From: Hanleya hanleyi
Lineage: Eukaryota; Mollusca; Polyplacophora; Lepidopleurida; Hanleyidae
Direction: 5' to 3'
Assembly: GCA_036873755.1 (NCBI GenBank)
Contig: JAVTVY010017181.1
Span: 603,501-667,500, forward strand
Length of the DNA stretch: 64,000 nucleotides
Both the position numbers and the translations under genes were made by a program. The notes beneath the pieces are model-generated. The model saw nothing but the letters and a program-made list of their open reading frames with translations, did no database searches and was not told the DNA's origin. Each line of letters begins with the position of its first letter. Position 1 is the stretch's first letter. Positions 11,501-22,534 of the stretch are shown piece by piece.

Positions 11501-12134
11501 GGTTCGCCGAGGTGCGAAGAGTCCTCGCCATATACGACCTACCGTCGCTGCATCAACTCCTTCACAAGACGCCATCAAAAACATCTTGGAAGCGTATAGC
11601 TAGATCTGCTATCCTGGCCCACTGGACAGAAAAGATCTTGATTAGAGGACAGCTATATCCTTCACATCTGATGCCGGCTGACACCTCGATTGACCTGTGC
11701 TCTCCTCATCCAGCTGTGAAATCCATCACCTCAAATGTGGCTGACGTTCGTTCTGCACCGATAAGGTTAAGGCTCCTGACCGGGTGCTACGTCTTGCAAG
11801 CCAACCGTGCCGTATTCAATCAGCATGCAGTGAGAGCCATGTGCCAGCTTTGCTCTCAGAGCAATGAGAACAGAACGCATTTTCTTGTCACCTGTGACGC
11901 TTTATCTGAAATACGCACCAAGTTCCTGATCTCCTTGCCTCCACCTTGTGCTTTGCGTGTGGTACAGCTGCTCTCAATGCTTCATCGGTTCCTGACCATC
12001 TAGCCTCACTCATATTGAATCCACTGAACTTCCTCGGTGAATGTTCCTGCCTGCCTTCGGTGGAGAGGATGATCAGGCGGTATACCTATATTCTCCATCA
12101 CCGTAGATCTGAGCTTTCAAATCAACTGCAATAG
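8575..12134 (+). pseudogene. LINE ORF2: AP-type endonuclease plus reverse transcriptase, disabled
   Basis: Residues ~45-285 are an apurinic-type endonuclease: IASFN at the start, catalytic Glu in QEHW (residue ~77), GDFN (~197) and SDHH (~271). The reverse transcriptase follows with NKAPDCSG, TPIFKKKG, NYRGI, DARAAFDVVDH, RQGG and a catalytic box CADD (~763) where most LINEs have YADD or FADD. A C-terminal finger CQLC...H...C starts near residue 1090. Two lesions are visible. A TAG at 10513-10515 interrupts the frame between the fingers motif and DARAAFD; it is one transition away from CAG. Near 11940-11990 the frame shifts: the original frame stops at 12001, while the terminal block ending VERMIRRYTYILHHRRSEL is read in another frame to 12134. 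Role of an intact copy: target nicking and target-primed reverse transcription. Confidence 0.85.
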
Positions 12135-12372
12135 ACTAACTGAACTCCTAAAACAAATCTATTAAGATCTTATTACATGTAGACATCGCTTCTTCAAACT
12201 GCATGAACTGGCGACTCCCGACTCCTCCTTTGTGCCTTGTGTTGTGGTGTGGCGTGTTTTTAACATTCGTTTCGTGTCGTGTGTGTGTTTTAATATTCAT
12301 TGTGGAACTATGTACTCCTACGGAGGTGCTCCTTTACAGAGGAGGGATTTACCAACTGAACTGAACTGAACT
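12135..12372 (+). other. LINE 3' UTR with pentamer tail
   Basis: GT-rich untranslated sequence with a small CTCCTxxAGGAG-type hairpin (~12316-12345) and terminal AACTG repeats at 12354-12372. A 3' hairpin followed by short tandem repeats is typical of LINEs that recognise their own RNA end. Confidence 0.65.
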
Positions 12373-12375
12373 ATG

Positions 12376-13584
12376 GCTATGCGAGAGAGAACTAATCCAG
12401 ACGTCGTGTTTTGAGCCAATAGAATTGCGCATCCTCAAAAATTGAACCAATGAAATTGGGGTGAGCGGCAGTTGCGTGACCAGAAGTGATATTTGACCCT
12501 GTCTGGATGGAATCTTTGACCCAGCGCGTTTCAGTATTCCCATGAATGGAATGTCATGAATCTCAAGACTGCGCCTCAATTGTGGTTGAAGTATGACGGT
12601 TTACCTCCCCAGTAGTTTACTGGGTACATAATGAGTGACGTACGAATGAGTATCACAAGGACAGCTTCACAAATGTGGGTTCCTGATTGGACACGGGCAA
12701 CCATGATGATGATGACACTCAAAAGCAATAAACAACACAAATGACATCATCATTATTTATAGGAAAATGTTGTGTTTTTTTTCTCTCTTTTTCTTTGTTC
12801 AACACTTTGTATTGATGACTCTTTTGACTCCTTCTGGGAGCTTGAAAATTTGACTTGGCGGGCCCGCGAAGAATACAGCCACATGTGCTTCTGATTGGCT
12901 CAAGCTCCGTGCTGGTAACAGACATTAAAAATGTTTTGTTAAATGTCTGGTCATATTTAACCGGACAAGTGCGGATGTTGAACCTTTACACAACACACCA
13001 AATCAAGAATACACTAAATCTGACGGCTATCTGTGCGTCGCTAATTTCTAGTTCTCCCTCAATTTAATCAAAATTAAGTACTATTTGCTCCCCCATATGG
13101 ATATGTCGCTTATAGCGACATATACGATTGGGAAGCATTGATAGGATATTAATTTATTAAGATTGGTTCTCTCTATGCTTACTTAATTATGGTGAAATAT
13201 TGTGAACTTGTGAAACCGGTAACTGGCATATTTCCAACTTAACGATGCAAGTACATTCATTCAGGAAAGCATAATGGGCATTATAGCAAGGAAATCTGAA
13301 GTATTATTCACTGTTTTCATGTCAGTTATCGCTATGGTATTTGAAAAGGTGTCCCCCTGCACATCAGGAGAAATATGATTTATTGGCCTCAGATTGTCAC
13401 CATAAACTTGACTGCTGCTGAGCGAGGCGTGTTCAGGGCCTGTTCATTGTTATTGTGTTGAGACGGGAACGGGCTATTGGAAAACGTTTATTTTACGCAA
13501 TCTGGAGTTATTTATCATTGATAAAGAAAAAACCTGCTGTACTGATGACCTATTCATAGATTGAAATATAAATAGAAAAAGAAA
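12376..13584. other. Gene-free stretch with CCAAT boxes and a perfect hairpin
   Basis: CCAAT boxes lie at ~12414 and ~12445 and inverted ones (ATTGG) at ~12455, ~12683 and ~12891. A hairpin at 13100-13124 (ATATGTCGCT/AGCGACATAT, 3-nt loop) is followed at 13123-13168 by a ~45-bp segment whose inverted copy lies at 39567-39611. No coding frame is convincing. Confidence 0.45.
13576..13580 (-). terminator. Pol III terminator of tRNA-Val
   Basis: Run of five T on the minus strand, five bases beyond the tRNA 3' end, with more T-rich sequence after it. Confidence 0.8.
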
Positions 13585-13656
13585 GGTTCCGGCGAGGATC
13601 GAACTCGCGACCTTCTGCGTGTAAAGCAGATGTGATAACCACTACACCACGGAACC
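13585..13656 (-). tRNA. tRNA-Val (anticodon TAC)
   Basis: 72-nt cloverleaf on the minus strand. The acceptor stem is fully paired (GGTTCCG with CGGAACC). The A box GTGTAGTGG lies in the D arm, the anticodon stem TCTGC/GCAGA encloses loop TTTACAC giving anticodon TAC (valine), and the T arm is GCGAG-TTCGATC-CTCGC. There is no intron and no encoded CCA, as expected for a eukaryotic nuclear tRNA gene. All stems are intact, so it is likely functional. Internal A and B boxes provide the pol III promoter and a T5 run follows. Confidence 0.95.
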
Positions 13657-15094
13657 AGGCGTGCATATATAGTTCCTAATTTTATTTATTTATTATCCCC
13701 CCCCATTTTTATTGAGCTCCCAACATATGATAAGATATCCATTTAAAGTGTCTGTAAATAGTGTCAAGCTATGTATGTCTGACTATAACCAATACAAGAC
13801 GAATGTGTGATGAGTAAGAGACAATTCCATATATCTGTTATAAATTTAAATATTTCCACGTACATATGACTGAAAATCGATATCGATTTCAATATATATT
13901 GTTTGTTCAAGCCCGGATACAAAATGTGGTGGACTGAAAACTATATCACAGGTAGGCCTATATATAGGCGGTGCGATGTTAATCACACCTGACCACATTC
14001 TCAAAGATAGCCGCATGGGAGACCAAAGCTACTTTCACTGGGTCAGAGCCATCCTTAAGGATTTATACTAGAAAATCTGATTAATCAAACTTTACCACCC
14101 TTTGTCAGACTTTTAGCGAATTCTCCCCAAAGATCCCAATGAGTATGGGAATGAAAATTCAACCGCTCGACACGAGGAAGATATTAAAAGAAGAAAAATG
14201 AAAAAGAATATTTTCATATTTACATTTATTTTGCATAATTGTATTAAGCAGGAATGTCAATCGGGCTTAAAGTTCGCACAGACTGCACTATTATGCCCTT
14301 ACGGGTTCACAGGGATTCGCCCATGCAAGGAATAGACCACCAGTCTGTTTTTCGGCCACCATTTGTTGTAAAATCTTCAACCCAAATCACTTGTATGCAT
14401 ATATTTTCTGAAAGAGCTTGATTAAGATATTATTTTAAGACACAGCACTGGTATGTTATAGAAAACTGAATCTCGAACATTCCCCTACAAGCTTGCTTAC
14501 TTTTTCCTAGAAAACCCATTAAAAAGTCGAAAAATGGTCAAATTCAGCTCAGTTTCCAGAAAAATCTGTTTGATCGATTTCAATTAAATTTCTCTCCCAT
14601 GTTGCCAGGTCCGGTGTACTGAAAATATTGAAAAGGCGAAAAATGTGGGGATCAGCATACCTGTTTTTTTGCCAGATTTTCTTTCCGTAAATGAGTCATG
14701 ATTTTTTGACCCAACCTCCAAACCGGGTTATCTCTGGCAGAAGGGAGATAACCCTGTTTGGAGGTTGTCCATGATCTCGATCAACGTGTAGACGAACCCA
14801 GCCATCGATTCGTATATGCTCGTTTGCAACGATGATAATGCTAAACAGGATGGTATTATAGATATAAGCTATTAGGACAGCAAGAAGAATTATGATGTAG
14901 CAGAACACGAGCGGTCTATCGTATTATGAAACTAGACGGGGGCCACCTTAGAAGAGTGAATCCCGCATCATCGGATAGGGAATAGTGAGAAAAAGAGAGT
15001 TTGAATTGACGATACGCATAAAAGGAACAAAATAACTCAAAGCTATCATGTTAATCATTTTATTAGCTATGATTAGCTATGCGCAAGATGTTTT
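13657..15094. other. No gene; contains a 23-bp-arm hairpin at 14712-14767
   Basis: AT-rich. The only distinct structure is an inverted repeat with 23-nt arms (14712-14734 and 14745-14767, one mismatch) and a 10-nt loop, containing GGGTTATCTC and its complement. It may be a tiny MITE or the end of a transposon. Confidence 0.6.
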
Positions 15095-15183
15095 ATCAGT
15101 GATCTACGTGTAATTCTTCGATTAATTCATGGATTATTCGTAAGCACTAATACGCAGTCTCGATTATCAAGTGGGTCCAAATC

Positions 15184-15776
15184 TCAATGTTCGTCCGCGG
15201 AGTCGGTCGACTCTGAGTCCTTAGACCCTTGATTGTACTACGTTTGGCGCAGCGTCTTTTCCATCACGGGGATAGGGTCTTCGTTAGCCATTTCAAGCGA
15301 TTCATTATCACCGTAGTCTTGCCCCAAGTATCGGTGTTTCTGCTCTTGAATATCTTCCTCCGTTATAGGCTTGCCAAACAGTTCTTTCCAGATACTATAC
15401 ATGCTATATTCGATGCGCTTGCGCGAATTACTGCATGGATCTATTTTCACAGGGAAGGCTCTTTCTTCGCAGTCGCTCTCTTCGTCTGAAGCGTATTTTC
15501 CTTTACGAAAGTCAGAAATATGTTCGCTCTTATCAAGCCACTGACATTTTTCTCGTTGAAACTTGTCGTTTTACTGTCTTCAAACCTCTGTGGACGCGTG
15601 TTCGTATATAATCCATCTCCGGCTGGCGTAGCGTGGTCGATATACTTGGACTCATCACACGAGAGAGGGTAGTATAATACTGGGTTCCAATTAGGGGCAA
15701 CGTGGGGCGTGGAAGAGCGGGGCGATCGGCAGTTGTTGATTTGTGACTCTTGGAGTTGTTGCATCAAGAGGATCAT
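15184..15776 (-). pseudogene. Unrecognised element protein, left copy (broken)
   Basis: Two overlapping minus frames (15776-15447 and 15450-15238) followed by an acidic tail in the same register as the right copy make up one broken gene. The tail reads SESTDSADEH before a TGA at 15186-15184. The upstream part contains NWNPVLYYPLSCDES and the downstream part IWKELFGKPITEEDIQ and LGQDYGD. I do not recognise the family. It lies directly downstream of the ATPase relic on the same strand, so both were probably expressed together. The last ~200 bases are duplicated, inverted, at 17115-17403, where an extra helical segment absent here is present. Confidence 0.45.
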
Positions 15777-16049
15777 TCACCAAGCCTCAATCCGTTTTCG
15801 GCTTTTTACGAACAGCTCCAAATCTAATCTCACTGATAGGCAACAAAAATGTAATGAGCTGTTACATTATTATGCGAGCGGTGTATCAAGCGAAACGCGT
15901 CACATAATTTAGTTTCTATCTATGTAGTTCTGTCATCCGTGCCATTATACATTTCAGTTATGTCATAAATAGCTTCAGTACGGTAATATATCACGACCAA
16001 CTCTCTTTGGTTAGAGCAGCTTTACAAAATCTACAGAGCTATATGTAAT

Positions 16050-16660
16050 CGAAGCCAGGAGGTATACCAAGAATTTATTTCGCTGTATTACATTGGTGGC
16101 CAGTCTGTTCCCCTCCGCTGTATGAAGATTCAAATGCACGAACAGGTAGTTATAGTGCCGACTTATGGCTGTTTGAAATAGTCGATCTTCTAGGATAAAT
16201 TGGACTTCCGAACACGCGAACTTGCGCTTTGCCAATGGGATTGCTGAATGACACGACAGTGGCAGTTTCAGGTGATATTTCTGAATGCCTTCTCTTGAGG
16301 AAAGAGATTCTGGGTCAACAGATGACGGATAGATCACGATGATGCTAGCCATTGGTAAACAAGTCTGCTATTTTTTCGTCTCCTTTTACAACACCAATCA
16401 AATCGGCTAGTACTACTTGTTAGGGGTCAAAATAATACGCTTGATCCATATCGTGAGGAATGCCGGGAATAAACATGTTCTTTAATGGCATAGTCTCATA
16501 GGCGGGCTGCCATTGACTGTAGCATCAAACAATACGGGTATAGCTGATGGGCGCTTTCTACGAATTTGATCACCCAGGACGTCTTGCCACAACCGCCATC
16601 GTTTTGGAATGCTCTACCTGTACTACATACGATGGACCCATAGGGGGTGGATTCGACGGT
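16050..16660 (-). pseudogene. P-loop packaging-type ATPase relic
   Basis: Pieces in all three minus frames align in order to a packaging-type ATPase: a Walker A-like GGCGKTSW (~16577-16600), a WQPAYET block, a decayed Walker B (VVLADL, ~16390-16420), then ADLFTNG, HHRDLSV and TQNLF (~16280-16370), and a late YLFVHLN block (~16130). This order matches A32/FtsK-HerA-like ATPases that I know from multi-copy invertebrate elements of the Polinton/adintovirus type, where they pump DNA into capsids. Frameshifts, stops, loss of the first Walker A glycine and loss of an acidic Walker B residue show it is dead. Family assignment rests on motif order only. Confidence 0.5.
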
Positions 16661-17109
16661 GTTGCTTAGCTGTTTTCAAAGTGAAGGTGTCTGAGCATAC
16701 TATGTCTAAGAGAGAAGGTTCGCTGACAGACCATACCTTTTCTCGACATCTTGATGTCTCCAAGATTAGATATGGGATGATAATGAACACGTGTTACCAC
16801 CTCTTATATGTACACCACCACCTCCACCACCACTACAGCCAATTCGGTCCAAGGGTAAGACAGACGCTACACAGTGCACACACAAGGCACGGTATTGGGC
16901 GAGAACTCAACTTTATTTTATATTCCGTAAACATGGTAAAATACAATTATTGCGTAAAGATCTATAGACGCACTGTGCCCTACGGGAGAGCCCGCGACAT
17001 CTGCTTTGGTAACATCTTTTCCTCGGTATTTTTCTTGATCCGTTCATTGGATACTAACACGAGATCGGACCATGAGATGGTCGTATCTGATGCTGGGAGC
17101 CCCGCTTGA

Positions 17110-17403
17110 AATGGCCAACGAAGACCATATCCCGATGATGGAGAAGACGCTGCGCCAAATGTTTTACGATCAAGTGATGAAATGAAACACGCTGCTATAT
17201 GACCATATTCATCAGGAAATTGTGCAAACAACGAAGCGTCTCCAAATTCTATACGATATGGACTACGAAGATGCTTTGAAGCAGGCTATTAAGATGCAAA
17301 ATGTTTATTCAGTAAACTAATTATCTGTGACAACACATCTGTAACTGAAGAAAATGGCGAGGTAGAGGGCTCAGAATCGACCGACTCTGCGGACGAACAT
17401 TGA
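17110..17403 (+). pseudogene. Unrecognised element protein, right (inverted) copy of its 3' end
   Basis: The plus frame from ~17113 begins MANEDHIPMMEKTLRQ, the same words as the left copy, has one in-frame TGA, continues through HIHQEIVQTTKRLQILYDMDY, an amphipathic helical stretch missing from the left copy, and ends SESTDSADEH at the TGA 17401-17403. Conservation of this acidic tail in both copies shows it is real coding sequence of the ancestral gene. Function unknown. Confidence 0.45.
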
Positions 17404-17485
17404 GAGATGAACCCAGTTGATAATCGAAACTGCGTATTACTCGTTGCGAATTATCAGTGGAGTAATCGATGAATTACACGTAGAT

Positions 17486-17929
17486 CACATTGTAGCTTCG
17501 AGTTATTAAACCTAATTTAGATTGTGACGAAATCATGTTTTGCACGTAATCCAGATTTATCCAGTTGTGTAAATTTCGGCTTTAGGACGCCTTCCTTTAT
17601 AAAGAGATAGAGAAATTTCCAAAACCCCTCCAATTCGGATCATGACGTCACTATGGCGCCATCATGGCGATTGAACGACGCGTCTCTCTCTTGGGTATGC
17701 AACGACGTCAGTCTCATCTCCGTGGGGATTTTAATGAATTTCAAAAAAAAAAAAAAAAAAAAAAATCCAATAGCCATCTTACCTTAGTAAGGGTATTAAG
17801 TGCGTAGTATAACAGGGTCAAACATCGCCACAACCTACGATTATCTACTCATAACCTACACATCTTTGAATATAACAAGCCCAGACAACATCTACTGGTA
17901 TACTCTGAAGGCAGCTGGGCAGGATGGAT
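17486..17929. other. No gene; A23 run
   Basis: Contains a single CRE-like TGACGTCA (~17644) and a run of 23 A at 17743-17765. The run could be the tail of a degraded retroposed copy, but no body could be identified. Confidence 0.4.
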
Positions 17930-19438
17930 TAGTGTTAATTACAAGTGTCTAGTCCGTCATTCATAATTCAGCCGTCGTCCATTAAAGAATATCCGCGTCC
18001 ATAATCCAAAGACCTATTCCATATCCCATATAACAGTATTAGCACCAAATTCAAAAAGACAAACATAGTATACATAAACATAGGCTAGTTTCTTGCAAGA
18101 GAGAAGCGGTCAACAGTTTTCAATGATGCCGACAATATAGACGTCATGATGTTCCAAAAATCCGTATCGCTGATCAGTATTCTTAATCCATAATAATCTT
18201 TGTAAAGTCGTCATCTAGAGAATGATGTATCTCAGTCACTCTTCGATTGTGACTGTTCATATGAGCACCATGAGGATCTTGAAGTACATGGGTTCATACG
18301 GCCCCTAGCCCCGGGTTAAGCGGAATTAGGCACACGTTACGAAACGTAACGCCATAGATCTTGCACGCTACGCTCGTATTTTGCTATCAGCATGCGATAT
18401 GTATCGCCAAATTTGATAAACTTTGAGTGGAGGCGCATGGTGGAATAGCACTGTTTTATAAGTTTCTGCAACAATGTTTTGTGACGTTGATTAAAATCGT
18501 CACATTTAACACAGGATCTAGCAAATGCTACTAGGCGAGATATGTATACTCCATATGCAGGCCCCACTGGAATATTACTGTCCAGAAAGGGATAGTTTAC
18601 GATGTCGAAGTTGTAATCATCTCTTTTGTCATAAAGTCGACGAGAGAGAATGCCCGCTTCATTTTTATAGAGATATAGATCTAAACATGATGTGCCTGTA
18701 GGGCTATATGTAGTTTCCTTCAAATCCAGTAAAGGTGGATTTATATTCTTCACTGCGTCATTTAGTACCCACTGGAATACCTATATGCTACTGATATATT
18801 TTGTTGCCAAATTTCATATAGATATTTTTAATGAGAAATTCAAGTAACTCTATAAACAAAGAAACATCGCATGAATGATATCTCTTGTATGTAGTAGAGC
18901 TAAAAAATGCTTTATGGCTTCCGACATTAATATATCTATGATCAATTTTCTTGAACTTATTAATGAACTTAGACGGTCAATAAGGTCCTGATGAGGGATT
19001 GTAGTATAGGGAGTAGAGAAATCCCATGTGGATACATGTCTGTACGATATGTGATCTTTAGCATCAAGTTTTTCCGTAAGACATTTGGAGTTTTTCAATA
19101 TCCACATACCGTTCGACGCCAGAGTTTTTAGAAATAGTGGCGTAATACCTTTCCAAAAACGCTTTTACCTCCTGAAGGGCCGTCGTAAATAGGGTTGAAA
19201 GAAGCTTGGTGGTGCAGCTTCTAGAATCAGCTAGGAATCTTGCTTTGTATGGTGATTTATGCAATTTGGGAGTCCAGTATACTTTTGGTATATCGTTATG
19301 ATTGGTTGGAAGACTAATACCTCTTTCCCTGAGAAACGTTTTGTGATTGTTAAATAAATCTTCCAGAGTAAATGCAGTTTGGAAGTAAGAAGACGTATCT
19401 GATGATGATATGTCTACACTCAATTCTTTAACCAGCAC
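17930..19438 (-). pseudogene. Reverse transcriptase relic, probably Penelope-like
   Basis: Minus-strand pieces in order: an N-terminal part with IPKVYWTPKLHKSPYKARF (19438-19064), a shifted frame with MWILKNSK and DFSTPYTTIPH (RT motif A; 19107-18850), a GIPVGT block (motif B) near 18790 in another frame, then YDKRDDYNFDIVNYPF and PAYGVYISRLVAFARSC with a Cys-rich finish (18753-18337). The segment that should hold the catalytic DD box is missing, so roughly 100 codons have been deleted. At least two frameshifts are present. The words TPKLHK, DFSTLYTTIPH and PAYGVYISQL belong to an RT family abundant in cnidarians and molluscs; placing it with Penelope-like elements is my inference. The 3' part (17930-18330) has relatives at 41612-42340 and 45255-46045. 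Confidence 0.7.
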
Positions 19439-22057
19439 CTGGTAATAGTAATATTACTAAGTATGCTATATTTACTATATATATTTTTTATTTTTCATCT
19501 GATTTGAATTTTTTTAAATCAAAATACATATTGTTTCAAATACCTCGTTAAAATAACTATCGTTTCACCGCCCGAACCTATTTCCTTGCCGCTCCAAACA
19601 TTATTTTTTCTCTTTTGCACAATGTCTAGAACCCAAGTTTGTTTAAGCAACGTGCGCCTTACTCCCTCGACCCCCCGCTCGTCCCTACGCACGTTTCCTC
19701 CTCTTAGCTACACAGATCGAACTAACTGCGGCAGATATGAGTATTAGTCGTATAGAGTACGATGCGCCCCCCGCAAATAAACCTAACTAACCAATAAAGA
19801 ACAATTGTCAACCGTAACGAGCGCCTGTGGGTGCGAATGGAGGCATTGGTTGTTGCTTTCTGTCTCCTGACAATACTCTATTATTTTCTATTCTATCAGA
19901 AAAGAAGAATTCATCAGTCTAGTAATACAACAAACATCTGTGCGCATCATGTATCATTTTGCGTACATGGAAAATGTTTACACAACACAAGAACAACTAC
20001 TTTTATTGCTCTAAGCTGACATTTCGTTGGGGATACTTCTAACTTTTTCAAAGTTAAATTACAAAACTCTGTAACTCGACGTGAGAGTGACATTTCTGCC
20101 ATTAGAAAACATTTATATGTATGTCAAGAACAAACAAAATATGTGACAAAGCATTGAGTGATAGTGAGTGGTACATGTTTACACAATCGGTGCACGGAAC
20201 CCTATTAGCCGTTTCCAGTATTTATTTACTGTGTAACAGCTGTGTCAGAAGTCATGAAAATTGATTGATCCACATTGACCAATGCTGAGTGGTTTTACAA
20301 ACATCAATAGTCTGTTCAATATTCATACGCGGCGCAATATTCTTCATATATTAGCATATATTTTTAACATAATATGTAGTTATGTGTATAAAACTACACG
20401 AAAGCACTAAGACAAAAATCAATCGCGAGGGAGAAACTGCAGACTGAAATGTGTAGAACTATATTCCTCATCGGAATGATGTATTGTTGTGTTGTTGGGC
20501 ACAGGGGCGCACTTCCGGCTTGTGAAACTCCATGGACACGTGAGGTCATACTTTTAGTGTTAGGTAGGGCTTCGTTCACAAAACACTAAAGATGAAAATC
20601 TGGACGTCCGAACACGTTTTTAAGTAAGTATATTGTGGAGACTATGAGCTAAATACCAATTTAAAGTCATCAAAATTGTTTGAGTAAAAATAGTGACCGC
20701 CACACCGGCAACGAAGTGTCATTGAATGAAACTAGGTCAAATATAAGGCACTCGCAAACTAATGCTTTATTAATAACGAGCGAGTCTCATGGCAACGCGA
20801 GAGATTTTCCAACTTGAACAACTGAAACACGAACATACTAAGGCCGAAATTACTTTCGTCACGTTGAGAAGAAAACATGGCGGTCACTCCGTACCTGTGA
20901 ACAATAGTACAGCACAGAATGAGAGTAAGAATACACAAGAGTGCAGTGGATTGATGATATATTTACACCATAAATATCTAAATAATTAAATTACTGTATC
21001 GAGAAAATTTATATCACAAAAAAATCATTCAATCAAATTGTCTACGCACTTGTCTACACCGGCTCACTCTCCGCACAGGAAGGACACCGTGGCAAACGAA
21101 GGGTAACCGAAATCACCGCTGAAACGTGATCGCTACGAAACTCCTAGCAGAACTTGTTAAAACAATACGTCGCTGCCACGGTTTTTTGCCGATATTTCTA
21201 AACGCGTTCAACTGAAATGACCATACACACCTTGAAATGACTAATAAAAACGAAATTAAAAGAATATATACTAGTGTAACAATTCGCTGTTCACCATATT
21301 TATTTATTTTACTCAAATGTTATAGTACTCTTTCTCTCGCCATGGCAGAGTAGCTTACAAGTTAAAACATTGTTGTGAGCAGTTTGCCTTCAGGTCGTCT
21401 GCACAGATCACAACAACAACAAGGCGGAGAAACAGAGATCTAAAATAAACAACTCCGATTCTCCGTCAATTTTTGGTTTCATCTTTGAAGATGTATATGA
21501 AAATTATCGGCATGAGTGCAATCTGATATTTCATACAAGGGACGGCTTGCACGACCAGAACACACTGCTGGGTACACGTTTTTTTTGCCGATTTTACGTC
21601 CGGACGATTCGGCTTTGAAAAACATCGTCTTTTCTTCATCATGTTTGCGACAGGGAACTGATCTAGGCTACCGGATTCGCTTTTTAATGGAAATTACAAA
21701 ATCGATCTGAATAGTTGGAAATTACAAACTCAATCTGAATAGTCTGCATGAAACTTGCAGTGTCTGTCTAATCTCCAAAAATGGGTCTTACTAAATGCCA
21801 AAATGTGCCACAAGGGGCCGTAAATGATTTTCAACAAAATGCAGTTCTTTTCAACATTAGACTTGTTGAGTATGTGAAAATAGCTTGGCTTGTCATACGA
21901 GATCAAAAGGGAGATATTTTCTACTGCGAGGGAGATATTTATTTCACCAGGACCTAAAATTTGGGGCGAACGATCGTTCAGTTCGCCTTGCGGTTACCCA
22001 AAACGAAAGACGCATAACCGAATATTCGTTCGCCTAAATTATGGCCCAAACTCTGTG
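19439..22057. other. No gene; hammerhead-like repeat fragment at 20028-20066
   Basis: No convincing coding frame. A minus-strand segment at 20028-20066 (TTTGAAAAAGTT...CCAACGAAATGTC) recurs in plus orientation at 50768-50806 and resembles the stem II to GAAAC part of hammerhead-type motifs found with Penelope-like elements. Confidence 0.4.
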
Positions 22058-22534
22058 TCACGATGACATAATTTTAATAATAATTTCCTGTTCTAACCTG
22101 AAAATATTTCCGATCGAAGCAGGGGCTGTACTTACGAGTGATTCGATGTTAACTATACACACACAAGAGCCCCAGTCGAGGGGAGATAATTGAACCCGAA
22201 ACCCATGTGCGTTTTCATACACTCTCTGATACTTAGATGATATACAGCCCAGGTGTATATACCGCTGTGTGGGATTATATGAACAGGGTAAAAGTTTCTC
22301 AACTTCCTGACTGCGCGTCGTGTCCTGGTTATGGGGCCCTAACCAAGACGCAATTCCATAAGTGTGCGGCCCGGAACATGCGTGATGCCGACAGACGAAA
22401 ACGAAAGTGAATGACAGAGAAACTTTACGTTCAATTGTTTTAAGATTAAAATGTGTATATGGGATTTTAATTTGAGATAATATTTTAGAAATAGAGGTCA
22501 CAATTCCAATGATAGAAGTCTGCCAGTCACACAA
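22058..22534 (-). CDS. Unrecognised 158-residue open frame
   Basis: An uninterrupted 158-codon frame with a CxxH-like patch (FVCRHHACSGPH) but no family I recognise. It has no neighbouring exon or promoter signal that I can support. Length alone is modestly above what chance gives in this base composition, so it may be a random frame or the remnant of a repeat protein. Confidence 0.15.
   Translation of the reverse strand: MCDWQTSIIGIVTSISKILSQIKIPYTHFNLKTIERKVSLSFTFVFVCRHHACSGPHTYGIASWLGPHNQDTTRSQEVEKLLPCSYNPTQRYIHLGCISSKYQRVYENAHGFRVQLSPLDWGSCVCIVNIESLVSTAPASIGNIFRLEQEIIIKIMSS

Larger units (their letters stand above)
6204..12372 (+). mobile_element. Non-LTR retrotransposon (LINE), CR1-group-like, near full length
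   Basis: Two ORFs in the standard LINE order (nucleic-acid-binding ORF1, then endonuclease-RT ORF2, 25 bp apart) are followed by ~240 bp of 3' UTR that ends in a short pentamer tail (AACTG repeated at 12354-12372) instead of poly(A). Pentamer-type tails and ORF1 proteins with PHD-like fingers point to the CR1/L2 side of the LINE tree, which is an inference. The copy is immobile as it stands: ORF2 has an in-frame stop (10513) and a frameshift near its end. ORF1 is intact, so the insertion is probably not very old. No target duplication was found. Confidence 0.85.
15095..17485. mobile_element. Decayed element with gene-containing inverted ends and an ATPase relic
   Basis: About 15095-15305 and 17100-17485 are inverted copies of each other, apart from ~190 bp present only on the right. 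Both hold the 3' end and downstream sequence of one gene, so the two gene tails point outward. Between them on the minus strand lies a degenerate packaging-type ATPase. The layout of long inverted termini around an A32/FtsK-like ATPase recalls Polinton/adintovirus-type DNA elements, but no DNA polymerase, integrase or capsid gene could be recognised, so class assignment is an inference. No target duplication was found. Confidence 0.5.

Noticed and set aside
5900..12400. Target-site duplication of the 6.2-12.4 kb LINE
   Set aside because: ACTATG-like words near 5928 and 12370 differ after six bases and the 5' end is undefined, so no duplication can be claimed.
13529..13566. Hammerhead ribozyme (CTGATGA...GAAA) near the tRNA
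   Set aside because: CTGATGA and GAAA are present but no proper stem II or closing stems could be formed.
16609..17109. 166-codon plus-strand frame
   Set aside because: Lies antisense to the ATPase relic and has no recognisable motif; likely a chance frame.
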